A DNA stretch of 64,000 nucleotides from Limnohabitans sp. B9-3 (GCF_002778325.1 NZ_NESI01000006.1:1-64000), one strand, 5' to 3'. Shown: positions 38,345 to 48,238, counted from the stretch's first letter. Notes: generated by a model not told the origin, from the sequence alone. Made by a program: numbers and translations.

Positions 38345-39585
38345 CAGCGTCTCGCACGGCGTTGAATTTGGCTGTCTGCATCTTTGATCGCCTGCTCCAC
38401 AGCTTTGCCTTTGGTCAGCACCAAATCCAACTCAGCGTTGACGATTTCTTCTGCAATCGTGTCGTTCTTAAAAACGCGTGTTGGCTTGATTTGCGCCGCA
38501 GTGCTGCGCCACTCCATGCGTGCCTTTTGTCCGCCTAAAAAGGCAACAGGTTGCTCAAAAAATGCGCCAGATTGCGCGTCAAGTAATGCAGGAAATGCGT
38601 TGAACTTTTCAAAAGCCAACTGCTGCTGCTGACGATTGAGCGTGAGATAAGCAATCAAATTCCAAGCCAACTCTTTGTTTTGTGCTTTTTTTGGAATGGC
38701 ATAAAAGGTCCCACCCCATGAGGTGGCCGCCCGCTCGGGCAGCACCGTAGAGCGCCACATGCCAGCCGTGTTGGGTGCCAGCCAGTTGGCTAAATGCCCA
38801 CCCAGCCACGCACCCATCATTTGCACTGACACCGTGCCACGCTTGAGTGACTCGCCCCACTCACCTGACCATGCATTGACTTTCGCATCCAAGCCCTCGG
38901 CCCTGATTTTTTTAGCCAACTCAAAACCTTTTTTGAAGCGCGGAGATGACCCCACCACCGACTGCCCCTTCGCATCAAAGTAAACCCCTTCATCCGCTGG
39001 AATACCCGTGCGAATGACGATATCTTTGACATCACGAGCATGCGCCACCAAATAAGCACCTGTGGCTGACTTGATCTTTTTGCCACTCTCAATAAAGCTG
39101 TCCCATGACTCGGTCAGATCGGTATCTTTCACCTTGGCTTTTTGGGCGAGATCGTGTCTAAAAAACATGGCACCGGGACCAATATCAGTGGGCATGGCCG
39201 TTTGACCTTGGCTGTCTGTATGCCCTTGCGCCATCGCAAAAGATACGACTTTTTTAGACGCATCCAGGGCGCGATAAGGCGGCTGACTCAAATCCTCCAA
39301 GGCTCCGCTTTGCGCGAAACGCCCCAAGTAACCATATTCAATCGTCATCACATCCGGCAATCCTGTGGCGGTTGCCAACGCCGTGGTCATCGCCGTGTGA
39401 TGGTCCGCGTACTCACGCCCCACCACTTTGACATCGACATCCGGGTGGCTTTTTTGCCACGTCACTAGCGCCGCCTTCACGATTTCATCCACCGCTGGGT
39501 AGGCCGCAACGGTCAAGGTTTTTCTCTCAGCATGTGCGCTAAAAACCAGCAGCATGGCAAGAATGGACAACGAAAATTTTTTCAT
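38344..39585 (-). CDS. Sugar ABC transporter substrate-binding protein (CUT1)
   Basis: The protein has 413 aa. A signal peptide (FSLSILAMLLVFSAHAERKT) is followed by a type 2 periplasmic binding protein of the extracellular solute-binding family 1 (LVTWQKSHPDVDVKVVGREY, GLPDVMTIEYGYLGRFAQSG, SWGGTFYAIPKKAQNKELAW). It is the first gene of a six-gene operon (binding protein, two permeases, GH1, ATPase, GH81). Operator 3 lies 12 bases before the start. The likely ligand is beta-1,3-linked gluco-oligosaccharide, inferred from the co-encoded enzymes. Confidence 0.93.
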   Translation of the reverse strand: MKKFSLSILAMLLVFSAHAERKTLTVAAYPAVDEIVKAALVTWQKSHPDVDVKVVGREYADHHTAMTTALATATGLPDVMTIEYGYLGRFAQSGALEDLSQPPYRALDASKKVVSFAMAQGHTDSQGQTAMPTDIGPGAMFFRHDLAQKAKVKDTDLTESWDSFIESGKKIKSATGAYLVAHARDVKDIVIRTGIPADEGVYFDAKGQSVVGSSPRFKKGFELAKKIRAEGLDAKVNAWSGEWGESLKRGTVSVQMMGAWLGGHLANWLAPNTAGMWRSTVLPERAATSWGGTFYAIPKKAQNKELAWNLIAYLTLNRQQQQLAFEKFNAFPALLDAQSGAFFEQPVAFLGGQKARMEWRSTAAQIKPTRVFKNDTIAEEIVNAELDLVLTKGKAVEQAIKDADSQIQRRARR

Positions 39586-39597
39586 ACAACCCCAAAA

Positions 39598-39611
39598 TGA
39601 AAGCGCTTTCA
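39598..39611. promoter_or_regulatory. LacI-type operator 3 (ABC importer operon)
   Basis: This is the third identical TGAAAGCGCTTTCA, placed between a -10-like TAAAAT (minus strand, 39611-39616) and the binding-protein start at 39585. Its position at the start of transcription implies repression. The 127 bases from here to the hrpA stop hold no other feature I can support. Confidence 0.9.
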
Positions 39612-39738
39612 TTTTAGACGATTCAAGAAAAAAATAGTCCACGTTTACCCTGAGGATGGGTAGAGAGTTGCTAGCGACACCTAACGCAGTCAAGTCGCAA
39701 AATTAGCGGTCTTGGGTATGGTCTGAATCGATCAGAAG

Positions 39739-42700
39739 TTAGTAACTCAACTGCCCCCAAGCCTTATCCAGCCGCTTCACACTCACAGGCTGGGGCGTAC
39801 GCAACTCTTGCGCGAAGAAGCTCACGCGCAGCTCTTCCAGTAGCCACCTGAACTCTTGCATGCGCGCGTCGGTCACGCCTTTGCGCTCAGCCACCAAGCG
39901 CCAATATTTTTGATCCAGCGGTTTGAGTTCGGCCAGTTTGGCGGCGTCGCGTGCGGGGTCAGCGCGCAGTTTGTCGAGGCGCAAAACCACGGCTTTGAGG
40001 TAGCGGGCTAAGTGTTGCAGTTGGGCGAATGGGGTGTCGGTGATGAAGCGCTTGCCCACCAAGCGTTGCAGTTGCTGGGCAGCGTCGGCCACGCTGTCGG
40101 GGCTGGTTTTGGTGTCTTTGACTTTGCGGTTGGCGGCGGCGAACTCGGTCAGCACGATGGCGGCCAAGCGGGCCACTTCGTTGGCAATGAGGGTGAGTCG
40201 GCCACGGCCTTCGTCGAGGCGGCGTTTGAAATCGGCCTCGTTGGCGGGTAAGGGGTCGAGCAAGAACGCACGGTCCAAGGCCACGTCCAAAATTTGCTGT
40301 TTCAACTCTTCGGCCGTGCCACCGCCCGAACCATCGGGTAACTTGCCGACCAACATGTAAGCGACCGAGATTTTTTGCAGGTCGGGTAAGTTTTTCTCCA
40401 AATACTTGAGCGCATCTTTGATCTGCATGGCAAACAAGCGGCGCAGGCCCGCGCGGTGTTTGGTGGCTGCCACTTCGGGCTCATCAAAGACCTCAATGCA
40501 CACAGCATCACCCACATCCACCAAGGCGGGAAAGCCAATGATGGTTTGGTTGCCTTTGGTGATTTCCATCAACTCGGGTAACTCACCAAAGCTCCACGTG
40601 GTGTAGCGCTGCTCGGCGGGGGCTGATTTTTGGCCTGGGCCTGGTGCAGCACCATTTGCGCCACGCGAAGCGTTAGCCGGGCCACGCACAGACGCAGCAA
40701 AGCCCTGCCCCTGCGCGCCCGAAGCCTGCGGCCCACCTTGACCCGCATCCGTCCCGTCAGACGCCACCGACAACGTGCCCACGCCTTTGAGCGCCGCCAA
40801 CGCCTGAAACGCGCCACGTGCTTGAGTGCCCAACTCGGCCTTCAACGCGCCCAGGTTGCGGCCGTGGCCCATTTGCCGACCGTGCTCGTCCACCACCCGA
40901 AAGTTCATGAACAGGTGCGGGGCCAGCATGTCGACTTTGAAATCTGCACGTTTCACGTCTACCTGCGTGGCGTCGCGCACCAGCTTGAGCAAGGCGTCCA
41001 CCAAGGGGCCTGAGCCAAACGCCACATCAGAAGACAAGGCCTCGGTCAAGCGAGCGGCGCTGTCAGGCAAGGGCACCAAGCGCGAGCGGGGGCGTTGGTG
41101 CAAGGTTTTGAGCAAGGCATGAATTTTTTGGTTCAGCATGCCCGGCACCAACCACTCAGCGCGTTCTTCGCTGACTTGGTTCAACACAAACAGGGGCACG
41201 GTCACGGTCAAGCCGTCTTTGGCATCGCCGGGTTCGTGCAAATAGTCGGCCGGGCAGTCCACACCGCCTAGGCGCAGCGTCTTCGGGAACGCTTGCGTGG
41301 TGATGCCGGCTGCTTGGTGTCGCATCAGCTCTTCGCGGCTGAGGTGCAGCAGTTTTGGCTGGCGTTTCACCTCTTCGCTGTACCACGTTTCCAGCGTCAC
41401 CAAACCGCACACCTCGGCGGGCAGTTGCTGGTCGTAAAAGGCGTAAATCAGCGCATCGTCGACCAGCACGTCTTGCCGTCGCGACTTGTGTTCCAGCTCT
41501 TCCACTTGCGCGATGAGCTTTTGGTTGGCGGCCAAGAACGGCAGTTTGGTGTCCAGCTCACCCGCCACCAAGGCTTCGCGAATGAAAATTTCGCGGGCAC
41601 CCGCCAAGTCCACTTTGCTGTAGCTGACGCGGCGGCCGTTGTAGACCACCAAGCCATACAAGGTGGCGCGTTCTAAGGCTTTGACTTCGCCCGCTTTCTT
41701 CTCCCAATGCGGGTCGAGCAATTGCTTTTTGAGCAAATGGACGCCGACTTGCTCCAGCCACTGCGGCTCGATAGCGGCGATACCACGACCAAACAGGCGC
41801 GTGGTCTCGACCAACTCGGCCACCACCACCCAGCGCCCTGGCTTCTTGCGCAAATGCGCGCCGGGGTGTGGGTAAAACTTGATGCTGCGCGCCCCCAGAT
41901 ATTCGTAGCTGCTGGTTTGTCCTTGGGCGGGCTCAAGCTTGAAACCCACGTTGCCCAACAAACCCGCCAACATCGACAAATGCAATTGCTCGTAGCTGGC
42001 GGGCAAAGGGTTCAAGCGCCACTTGTGCTCGGTCACCACGGTCAGCAATTGCGAGTGGGTGTCGCGCCATTCGCGCACACGACGCACGTTGATGAAGTTT
42101 TGTCGCAACAGCGCTTCGTATTGGCGGTTGCTCAGCTTGTGCTCGGCATGCCCAGTGACACCCACGCTGGGTTTGCCTTTATTGGGGGTCAGATCCCGAT
42201 TATTTAATTGGGATCTGACCCCGATTAATGGATTTGCCGCAGTTGGCAGGTGTTGCTTGCCACCGCGTGAGTTGTCTAGCCACTTCCACAGGTTGAGGTA
42301 GCCGCTGAATTCGCTGCGGTCGTCGTCAAACTTGGCGTGGGCTTGGTCGGCGGCGGCTTGCGCTTCCATGGGCCGGTCGCGCACGTCTTGCACGCTGAGG
42401 GCCGAGGCGATGACCAGTACTTCGTCCAAGGCGTTGCGGTCACGCGCTTCCAAAATCATGCGGCCAACACGGGGGTCTAGGGGCAGTTTGGACAGCTCGC
42501 GGCCCATGGGCGTGAGTTCGTTGTCGTCGTCCACCGCGCCGAGTTCGCTCAGCAGTTGGTAGCCGTCGGCGATGGCTTTGGGGCGCGGGGCCTCCAAGAA
42601 CGGGAACTGCTCCACGTTGCCCAAGTGCAGCGCCTTCATGCGCAAAATTACACCGGCCAGCGATGAACGCAAAATTTCGGGGTCGGTAAAGCGCGAGCGG

Positions 42701-44043
42701 CCGTTGAAGTCCACCTCGTCGTACAAGCGAATGCAAATGCCGTTGGCCACACGACCGCAACGGCCTGCGCGCTGGTTCGCCGCAGCTTGGCTGATGGGCT
42801 CGACCATCAACTGCTCCACCTTGCTGCGCCAGCTGTAGCGCTTGACGCGGGCATTGCCAGCATCAATCACGTAGCGAATGCCAGGCACCGTCAGCGAGGT
42901 TTCGGCCACGTTGGTGGCCAACACAATGCGGCGTCCGCCACGGGTGTCAAACACGCGGTCTTGCTCGGCGCTGGACAGGCGTGCAAACAGCGGCAGCACC
43001 TCGGCGCTGCGCATCACGGGCGAGTGGCTCAGATGGGCGCGCAGGTGGTCTGCCGCTTCGCGAATCTCACGCTCGCCGGGCAAGAACACCAAGATGTCGC
43101 CCTGCTGCGAGGGGTTGCTCCACAGCTCGTCGACGCCGTCGGCGATGGCGTTGTTCAAGTCGTAATCACGGCTTTCTTCAAACGGGCGGTAACGCATCTC
43201 CACAGGGAAGGTTCGGCCCGAGACCATCAAGACCGGGGCGGGGCCTTTGGCAGAGGCGAAGTGTTGGGCAAACCGGTCGGCGTCAATCGTGGCCGAAGTG
43301 ACGATGATTTTGAGGTCCGGCCTACGCGGCAAGATTTCGCGCAAGTAGCCCAGAAGGAAGTCAATGTTCAGGCTGCGCTCGTGGGCCTCGTCAATGATGA
43401 TGGTGTCGTAGGCCTTGAGCAGCGGGTCGTTTTGCGTTTCGGCCAACAAAATACCGTCGGTCATCAGCTTGACCGAGGCGTCCTTGCTCAGGCGGTCTTG
43501 AAACCGCACCTTGAAACCCACCACATCACCCAAGGGCGTGTTCAGCTCTTCGGCAATGCGCTTGGCCACCGAGCTGGCAGCAATGCGGCGCGGCTGCGTG
43601 TGACCAATGATCTGGCGGCGCGGCCCACGCCCCGAGGAATTAGAAGAATTGGGGTCAGAACCCAATTGTTGTGAAGCCTGCTTTTGCCCGCCACGCCCCA
43701 GCATCAACGCCATCTTGGGCAGCTGCGTGGTCTTGCCCGAACCTGTTTCACCACACACGATGATGACTTGGTGCGCCTGCATGGCGGCCATGATTTCGTC
43801 GCGCCGCGCCGAGACGGGCAAGCCCTCAGGAAACTCTATCTTCAGCGGCTTGGCCACGCGAGCGGTCTCAGCCGCAGGCGTTGAAGGCGGGGTGGCGTTA
43901 AGTGGCAGTGAATTCGGCGAGGCATTCAAAGGTGAATTCGGCAATGCGTTCGGAGTTAAGGGGTTGGACAAAACAGGCGATAACTTGGGTGACAATCCGC
44001 AATTATCCCAGCCCGACCCAGCTGGCACCCTCTTTACCCCCAC
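39739..44043 (-). CDS. hrpA: ATP-dependent RNA helicase HrpA (DEAH type)
   Basis: The protein has up to 1434 aa. The helicase core has motif I CGETGSGKTTQ, motif II DEAH in IIIDEAHERSLNIDF, motif III SATIDAD and motif VI QRAGRCGR, followed by winged-helix/OB regions and the long C-terminal DUF3418-type domain. HrpA acts on RNA and, in E. coli, resolves stalled ribosomes. The start is uncertain: GTG 44043 gives a low-complexity N-terminus rich in Pro, Asn, Ser and Leu (LTPNALPNSPLNASPNSLPL), and the conserved part begins near residue 65. Two short palindromic inserts are translated within it (see repeats). It is divergent from argA, with the 5' ends five bases apart. Confidence 0.92.
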   Translation of the reverse strand: MGVKRVPAGSGWDNCGLSPKLSPVLSNPLTPNALPNSPLNASPNSLPLNATPPSTPAAETARVAKPLKIEFPEGLPVSARRDEIMAAMQAHQVIIVCGETGSGKTTQLPKMALMLGRGGQKQASQQLGSDPNSSNSSGRGPRRQIIGHTQPRRIAASSVAKRIAEELNTPLGDVVGFKVRFQDRLSKDASVKLMTDGILLAETQNDPLLKAYDTIIIDEAHERSLNIDFLLGYLREILPRRPDLKIIVTSATIDADRFAQHFASAKGPAPVLMVSGRTFPVEMRYRPFEESRDYDLNNAIADGVDELWSNPSQQGDILVFLPGEREIREAADHLRAHLSHSPVMRSAEVLPLFARLSSAEQDRVFDTRGGRRIVLATNVAETSLTVPGIRYVIDAGNARVKRYSWRSKVEQLMVEPISQAAANQRAGRCGRVANGICIRLYDEVDFNGRSRFTDPEILRSSLAGVILRMKALHLGNVEQFPFLEAPRPKAIADGYQLLSELGAVDDDNELTPMGRELSKLPLDPRVGRMILEARDRNALDEVLVIASALSVQDVRDRPMEAQAAADQAHAKFDDDRSEFSGYLNLWKWLDNSRGGKQHLPTAANPLIGVRSQLNNRDLTPNKGKPSVGVTGHAEHKLSNRQYEALLRQNFINVRRVREWRDTHSQLLTVVTEHKWRLNPLPASYEQLHLSMLAGLLGNVGFKLEPAQGQTSSYEYLGARSIKFYPHPGAHLRKKPGRWVVVAELVETTRLFGRGIAAIEPQWLEQVGVHLLKKQLLDPHWEKKAGEVKALERATLYGLVVYNGRRVSYSKVDLAGAREIFIREALVAGELDTKLPFLAANQKLIAQVEELEHKSRRQDVLVDDALIYAFYDQQLPAEVCGLVTLETWYSEEVKRQPKLLHLSREELMRHQAAGITTQAFPKTLRLGGVDCPADYLHEPGDAKDGLTVTVPLFVLNQVSEERAEWLVPGMLNQKIHALLKTLHQRPRSRLVPLPDSAARLTEALSSDVAFGSGPLVDALLKLVRDATQVDVKRADFKVDMLAPHLFMNFRVVDEHGRQMGHGRNLGALKAELGTQARGAFQALAALKGVGTLSVASDGTDAGQGGPQASGAQGQGFAASVRGPANASRGANGAAPGPGQKSAPAEQRYTTWSFGELPELMEITKGNQTIIGFPALVDVGDAVCIEVFDEPEVAATKHRAGLRRLFAMQIKDALKYLEKNLPDLQKISVAYMLVGKLPDGSGGGTAEELKQQILDVALDRAFLLDPLPANEADFKRRLDEGRGRLTLIANEVARLAAIVLTEFAAANRKVKDTKTSPDSVADAAQQLQRLVGKRFITDTPFAQLQHLARYLKAVVLRLDKLRADPARDAAKLAELKPLDQKYWRLVAERKGVTDARMQEFRWLLEELRVSFFAQELRTPQPVSVKRLDKAWGQLSY
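42185..42222. repeat. REP-like palindromic insert within hrpA (13-bp perfect arms)
   Basis: GGGGTCAGATCCC and GGGATCTGACCCC flank a 12-base AT-rich loop (GATTATTTAATT). The element is inside the hrpA reading frame and adds a non-conserved patch (IGVRSQLNNRDLTP) to the protein. The GGGGTCAGA core is shared with the second element at 43647-43667. It resembles the short palindromes often scattered in proteobacterial genomes. Confidence 0.8.
43647..43667. repeat. Second REP-like palindrome within hrpA
   Basis: AATTGGG-gtcagaa-CCCAATT is a 7-bp perfect stem containing the same GGGGTCAGA core as the element 1.4 kb away. It is translated in frame as part of QLGSDPNSSNSSGRG, between the Walker A region and the motif that follows. 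Confidence 0.65.
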
Positions 44044-44048
44044 ACGCC

Positions 44049-45395
44049 ATGTCCGCTGTTTTTGATTTCACGTTTGTGCCTTGGTTTCGCTCGGTGGCAC
44101 CCTACATTCACACGCACCGTGGCAAGACGTTTGTGGTGGGCATTGCTGGCGAAGCGATTGAGGCGGGCAAGCTGCCGAACTTGGCACAAGATTTGGCGCT
44201 CATCCAAAGCATGGGCGTGCGCATTGTGCTGGTGCACGGTTTTCGCCCCCAAGTGAACGAACAGTTGGCCGCCAAAGGCCATGTGCCGCAATATTCACAC
44301 GGCATGCGCATCACCGACGGCGTGGCCCTCGACTGCGCGCAAGAAGCTGCCGGCCAATTGCGCTACGAAATTGAAGCGGCGTTCAGCCAAGCCCTGCCCA
44401 ACACGCCCATGGCAGGTGCCACGGTGCGGGTGATTTCGGGCAACTTCATCACGGCACGACCCGTGGGCATCTTGGACGGCGTGGACTTTCAACACTCTGG
44501 GCTGGTGCGCAAAGTGGATGTGGCGGGCATCACCCAAACGCTCGCAGCGGGCTCGATGGTGTTGCTCTCGCCATTTGGCTTTTCGCCCACCGGCGAAGCG
44601 TTCAACTTGACCATGGAAGAAGTGGCCACCTCGGTCGCCACGGCCTTGCAAGCCGACAAGCTGATTTTTGTGACCGAGACACCGGGCATTCGCATCCACC
44701 CCGAAGAGCCAGCCAGCGAAGACAACCCGATCGACACCGAGTTGCCTTTGGACGCCGCAAAAAAACTCCTGGCCACCCTGCCCGCCACGTCCAACCCCTC
44801 AGACATCGCGTTCTATTTGCAGCATTGCGTGAAAGCCTGCGAAACGGGTGTGGAGCGTAGCCACATCTTGCCCTTTGCGGTGGATGGCGCGCTGTTGCTG
44901 GAGGTCTACATGCACGACGGCATCGGCACCATGGTGGTGGACGAAAAGCTCGAAGAGCTGCGCGAAGCCACGCACGAAGACGTGGGCGGCATCTTGCAAC
45001 TGATTGAGCCATTTGAGAAAGACGGCACCTTGGTCAAGCGCGACCGCAACGAAATCGAGCGCGATGTGGGCCAATACACGGTCATTGAGCATGACGGCGT
45101 GATCTTTGCCTGCGCAGCGCTCTACCCCTACCCCGAAGCCAAAACGGCAGAGATGGCCGCGCTCACCGTGTCACCCATGTCGCAAGGTCAAGGCGACGGC
45201 GAAAAGATTTTGAAACGCATGGAGCAACGCGCACGCAACAAAGGGCTCAAGAGCTTGTTTGTGTTGACCACGCGCACCAAACATTGGTTCTTAAAGCGCG
45301 GTTTTGTGCAGGTCGATCCCGAGTGGTTGCCCGAAGCGCGCAAGCGCAAGTACAACTGGGACCGCAAGAGCTTGGTGCTGGTCAAGCACCTATAA
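44049..45395 (+). CDS. argA: N-acetylglutamate synthase (amino-acid N-acetyltransferase)
   Basis: The protein has 448 aa. The N-terminal amino-acid-kinase-like domain (about 15-290) reads GKTFVVGIAGEAIEAGKLPN and VRIVLVHGFRPQVNEQLAAK. The C-terminal GNAT domain (about 300-448) reads AALTVSPMSQGQGDGEKILK. This is the classical bifold ArgA that starts arginine biosynthesis by acetylating glutamate and is normally feedback-inhibited by arginine. ATG 44049 fits the family N-terminus. The gene ends in a 14-base overlap with convergent dsbB. Confidence 0.95.
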   Translation: MSAVFDFTFVPWFRSVAPYIHTHRGKTFVVGIAGEAIEAGKLPNLAQDLALIQSMGVRIVLVHGFRPQVNEQLAAKGHVPQYSHGMRITDGVALDCAQEAAGQLRYEIEAAFSQALPNTPMAGATVRVISGNFITARPVGILDGVDFQHSGLVRKVDVAGITQTLAAGSMVLLSPFGFSPTGEAFNLTMEEVATSVATALQADKLIFVTETPGIRIHPEEPASEDNPIDTELPLDAAKKLLATLPATSNPSDIAFYLQHCVKACETGVERSHILPFAVDGALLLEVYMHDGIGTMVVDEKLEELREATHEDVGGILQLIEPFEKDGTLVKRDRNEIERDVGQYTVIEHDGVIFACAALYPYPEAKTAEMAALTVSPMSQGQGDGEKILKRMEQRARNKGLKSLFVLTTRTKHWFLKRGFVQVDPEWLPEARKRKYNWDRKSLVLVKHL

Positions 45396-45984
45396 ACGGT
45401 ACCTCTTCTTTTTTGCCGTTCGCGTCAGCGTCTGCGCTGACGTCTGCACTGGCGTCTTGCAAGCCATCCTCCCCCAAATCTAATGGCGCCCGCATGGCTC
45501 GCCAAGTGGTCAACAGCGCCAGCACGGCCATGGCACTGAACGCCACAAACGACCAGTTGGCAATCGAGCCACCCAAAAACGTCCAATCCACCTTGGCGCA
45601 ATCACCGCCACCTTTGAAAATCATGGGGATGGCGCGCTTGAGGGGGAAGGTTTCGATCATGCCGTAGAAGTCGCGGCCACACGACACCACCTCGGGCGGG
45701 TACCACTGCAACCAGCTTTGACGCGCCGCTACATACGCACCGCCCACCGACAACAGAACCAGCCAGCTTCCCACGATCAAACTGGTTTTACGTCCCGGCA
45801 AGCACACGCCCAACAGCGCCAGCAAAGCCACCAAAATCATGGCGTAACGCTGCACGATGCACATGGGGCATGGTTCTAAGCCGACGACGTGTTGCAGGTA
45901 CAAGCCGAACGCTAGCAGCCCCAGACAAGCGGTGAACAACAAGCCCCAGACACGACGCGGTTGATTCAAAAGTTCTAAGGTCAT
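45382..45984 (-). CDS. dsbB: Disulfide bond formation protein DsbB
   Basis: The protein has 200 aa with four TM helices. The two redox cysteine pairs are visible: GLEPCPMCIVQRYAM (CxxC-type) and the separate periplasmic pair in VVSCGRDF and GGGDCAKVDW. It reoxidises DsbA using quinones. The extra C-terminal tail of about 35 residues is acidic with Ala/Asp repeats (ASADVSADADANG) and is not part of the core fold. The start is 52 bases from the divergent dioxygenase-rhodanese gene. Confidence 0.93.
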   Translation of the reverse strand: MTLELLNQPRRVWGLLFTACLGLLAFGLYLQHVVGLEPCPMCIVQRYAMILVALLALLGVCLPGRKTSLIVGSWLVLLSVGGAYVAARQSWLQWYPPEVVSCGRDFYGMIETFPLKRAIPMIFKGGGDCAKVDWTFLGGSIANWSFVAFSAMAVLALLTTWRAMRAPLDLGEDGLQDASADVSADADANGKKEEVPFIGA

Positions 45985-46036
45985 TTGCAGCTCCTACGTG
46001 ACAAGTTTGACATTGTCGCTGTGAAACAATTGCGCC

Positions 46037-48238
46037 ATGACGCTCAGCTTGCCCTCTCTCGCTCACACGCCCGATTTGCAGTCCTTTGTCTCGCAGATGA
46101 AGGCCTTGCTGGCCACACATGCCGACGAAACCACGGTCCTTCAACAAGGTCAGGTGCTGCTCGAAAACTTGCTCAAAAAAGACGATTGGCTACCCGACGA
46201 ATTTGCCCAACCCAACCCCGAGCGCTACCAACAGTACCTGCTATACGCAGACCCTGACGACCGCTTTTCGGTGGTGAGTTTTGTGTGGGGCCCCGGCCAA
46301 TCCACCCCCATCCATGACCACACCGTGTGGGGCTTGGTGGGCGTGTTGCGCGGGGCAGAGTTGGCACAGCCTTTTGCTAAGAATGCACAGGGCCAATGGG
46401 TGGCCAGCGGCCCCCAAACGCGGATCGAAGCGGGACACGTCGAGGCCGTATCGCCCACGATTGGCGATGTGCACCGCGTTTGGAACGCTTTGGCGGACAA
46501 ACCCTCCATCAGCATCCATGTGTACGGTGCCAACATTGGCAAAGTCAGCCGCCATGTGTTTTTGGAAGACGGCACAGAAAAGACCTTCATTTCGGGCTAC
46601 AGCAACGCCACCTTGGCAGACGCTGCGCAACCAGCCCCAGAGTTTGCGGAACGCCCCTTTGCCGACATTCGCCAAACGCTGCTGAACCGCGAAGAAATCG
46701 CCATTCTGGATGTGCGCGAAGAAGACCCGTTCGCCCAAGCTCACCCGCTGTTTGCAGCCAACATGCCCTTGGGCCGCATTGAGCTTGAAGCATGGTCACG
46801 AATTCCAAGGCGCAACACCCCCATCGTGGTCTACGGCGACTCACCGACGGGCGACGACTTGGCCTTGCCCGCCGCACGCATGCTGCGCCGCTTGGGTTAC
46901 ACCCACGTCACCCTGCTGGCAGGTGGTTTGCAAGGTTGGCACAACGCGGGCGGTGAGTTATTCCGCGATGTCAACGTGCCGAGCAAATCGTTTGGTGAGC
47001 TGGTGGAGTCCAAGCGCCACACGCCCTCGCTGTCTGCCAAGCAAGTCAAAGCACTGATCGAAGCCAACGCCGATTTGGTGGTGATGGACGCACGCCGTTT
47101 TGACGAGTACCAAACCATGAGCATCCCTACGGGCATCAGCGTGCCTGGTGCTGAGTTGGTGCTGCGTGCGCGCACGCTGGCCCCTAATCCGGCCACGCGC
47201 ATCGTGGTGAACTGCGCGGGCCGTACCCGCAGCATCATTGGCACGCAGTCGCTCATCAACGCGGGCATTCCCAACCCCGTCACGGCCCTGCGCAACGGCA
47301 CCATTGGGTGGACGCTGGCGGGTCAAGAACTGGTGCAAGGCGCCAACCAACGCTTCCCTGAAGTGACTGAAGAAAACCGCCAAAAGGCAGCGGCCATCGC
47401 GCAATCGGTGGCCATACGCGCGGGTGTCAAACGAGTGCTCATGGATGAGCTGCGCACTTGGCTGGCAGACAACACGCGCACCACTTACTTCTTTGATGTG
47501 CGCACGCCCGAAGAGTTTTCGGCTGGTCACATCGCTAGCGCACGCAGCGCCCCAGGCGGCCAACTGGTGCAAGAAACCGACCACCAAGCAGCCGTGCGCG
47601 GCGCACGTTTGGTGTTGTGCGACACCGATGGCGTGCGCGCCAACATGTCAGCCTCTTGGTTGGCCCAAATGGGCTGGGAGGTCGCCGTGCTGCAAGGCGC
47701 CGCGCCCGAAGACTTCAACCAACGCATGCTCAAAACCCCAAGGCCCGAGCCTTTAGAAACAGCTCCTTACGCCACCCCCGAGCAACTCAAAGCATGGCTG
47801 GCCGACCGCAACAGCCACACCGTGGTGCTGGACTTCAGCACCAGCGCCCAATTTGTCAAAGGCCACATCCACAGCGCGTGGTGGGCACTGCGTTCGCAGC
47901 TGGCTGAAAGCGTGAAGCGCGCTTACAAAGGCAACCGCTATGTACTGACCTGCACCGATGGCAGCTTGTCACGTTACGCCGTGGCCGAGCTCAAGGCATT
48001 GGTCAAACCCAGCGTGGAGATACTGCTGTTGCAAGGTGGCAACCAAGCGTGGGGCTACGCGGGCAACAAACTGCAAGTCAGCGAACACCAGCTGGGCGCC
48101 GAGCGGATTGACCGCTACCGCCGCCCGTATGAGGGCACCGACAATCCCGTGGCCGCCATGCAAGGCTATTTGGACTGGGAATTCGGCTTGGTCGAACAAC
48201 TGGGCCGCGACGGCACCCACCATTTCAACGTGCTGTGA
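46037..48238 (+). CDS. Cysteine dioxygenase-type cupin fused to four rhodanese domains
   Basis: The protein has 733 aa. Residues 1-190 are a cysteine/thiol dioxygenase cupin with the three-His iron site: His93 and His95 in [16 protein letters not shown], and His146 in GDVHRVWN. Four rhodanese modules follow, at about 205-310, 330-435, 455-565 and 590-690. Active-site cysteines are Cys393 ([10 protein letters not shown]), Cys528 ([10 protein letters not shown]) and Cys639 ([10 protein letters not shown]). The first module has Asp268 at the equivalent place ([11 protein letters not shown]) and is probably not a sulfurtransferase. The enzyme should oxidise a small thiol such as cysteine or 3-mercaptopropionate, with sulfur handling by the rhodaneses. 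A hairpin follows the stop. Confidence 0.87.
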   Translation: MTLSLPSLAHTPDLQSFVSQMKALLATHADETTVLQQGQVLLENLLKKDDWLPDEFAQPNPERYQQYLLYADPDDRFSVVSFVWGPGQSTPIHDHTVWGLVGVLRGAELAQPFAKNAQGQWVASGPQTRIEAGHVEAVSPTIGDVHRVWNALADKPSISIHVYGANIGKVSRHVFLEDGTEKTFISGYSNATLADAAQPAPEFAERPFADIRQTLLNREEIAILDVREEDPFAQAHPLFAANMPLGRIELEAWSRIPRRNTPIVVYGDSPTGDDLALPAARMLRRLGYTHVTLLAGGLQGWHNAGGELFRDVNVPSKSFGELVESKRHTPSLSAKQVKALIEANADLVVMDARRFDEYQTMSIPTGISVPGAELVLRARTLAPNPATRIVVNCAGRTRSIIGTQSLINAGIPNPVTALRNGTIGWTLAGQELVQGANQRFPEVTEENRQKAAAIAQSVAIRAGVKRVLMDELRTWLADNTRTTYFFDVRTPEEFSAGHIASARSAPGGQLVQETDHQAAVRGARLVLCDTDGVRANMSASWLAQMGWEVAVLQGAAPEDFNQRMLKTPRPEPLETAPYATPEQLKAWLADRNSHTVVLDFSTSAQFVKGHIHSAWWALRSQLAESVKRAYKGNRYVLTCTDGSLSRYAVAELKALVKPSVEILLLQGGNQAWGYAGNKLQVSEHQLGAERIDRYRRPYEGTDNPVAAMQGYLDWEFGLVEQLGRDGTHHFNVL

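Noticed and set aside
42185..42222. Perfect inverted repeat in hrpA read as a transcription terminator or attenuator
   Set aside because: It lies in the middle of an intact reading frame with no T run on either strand; a REP-like insert explains it better.
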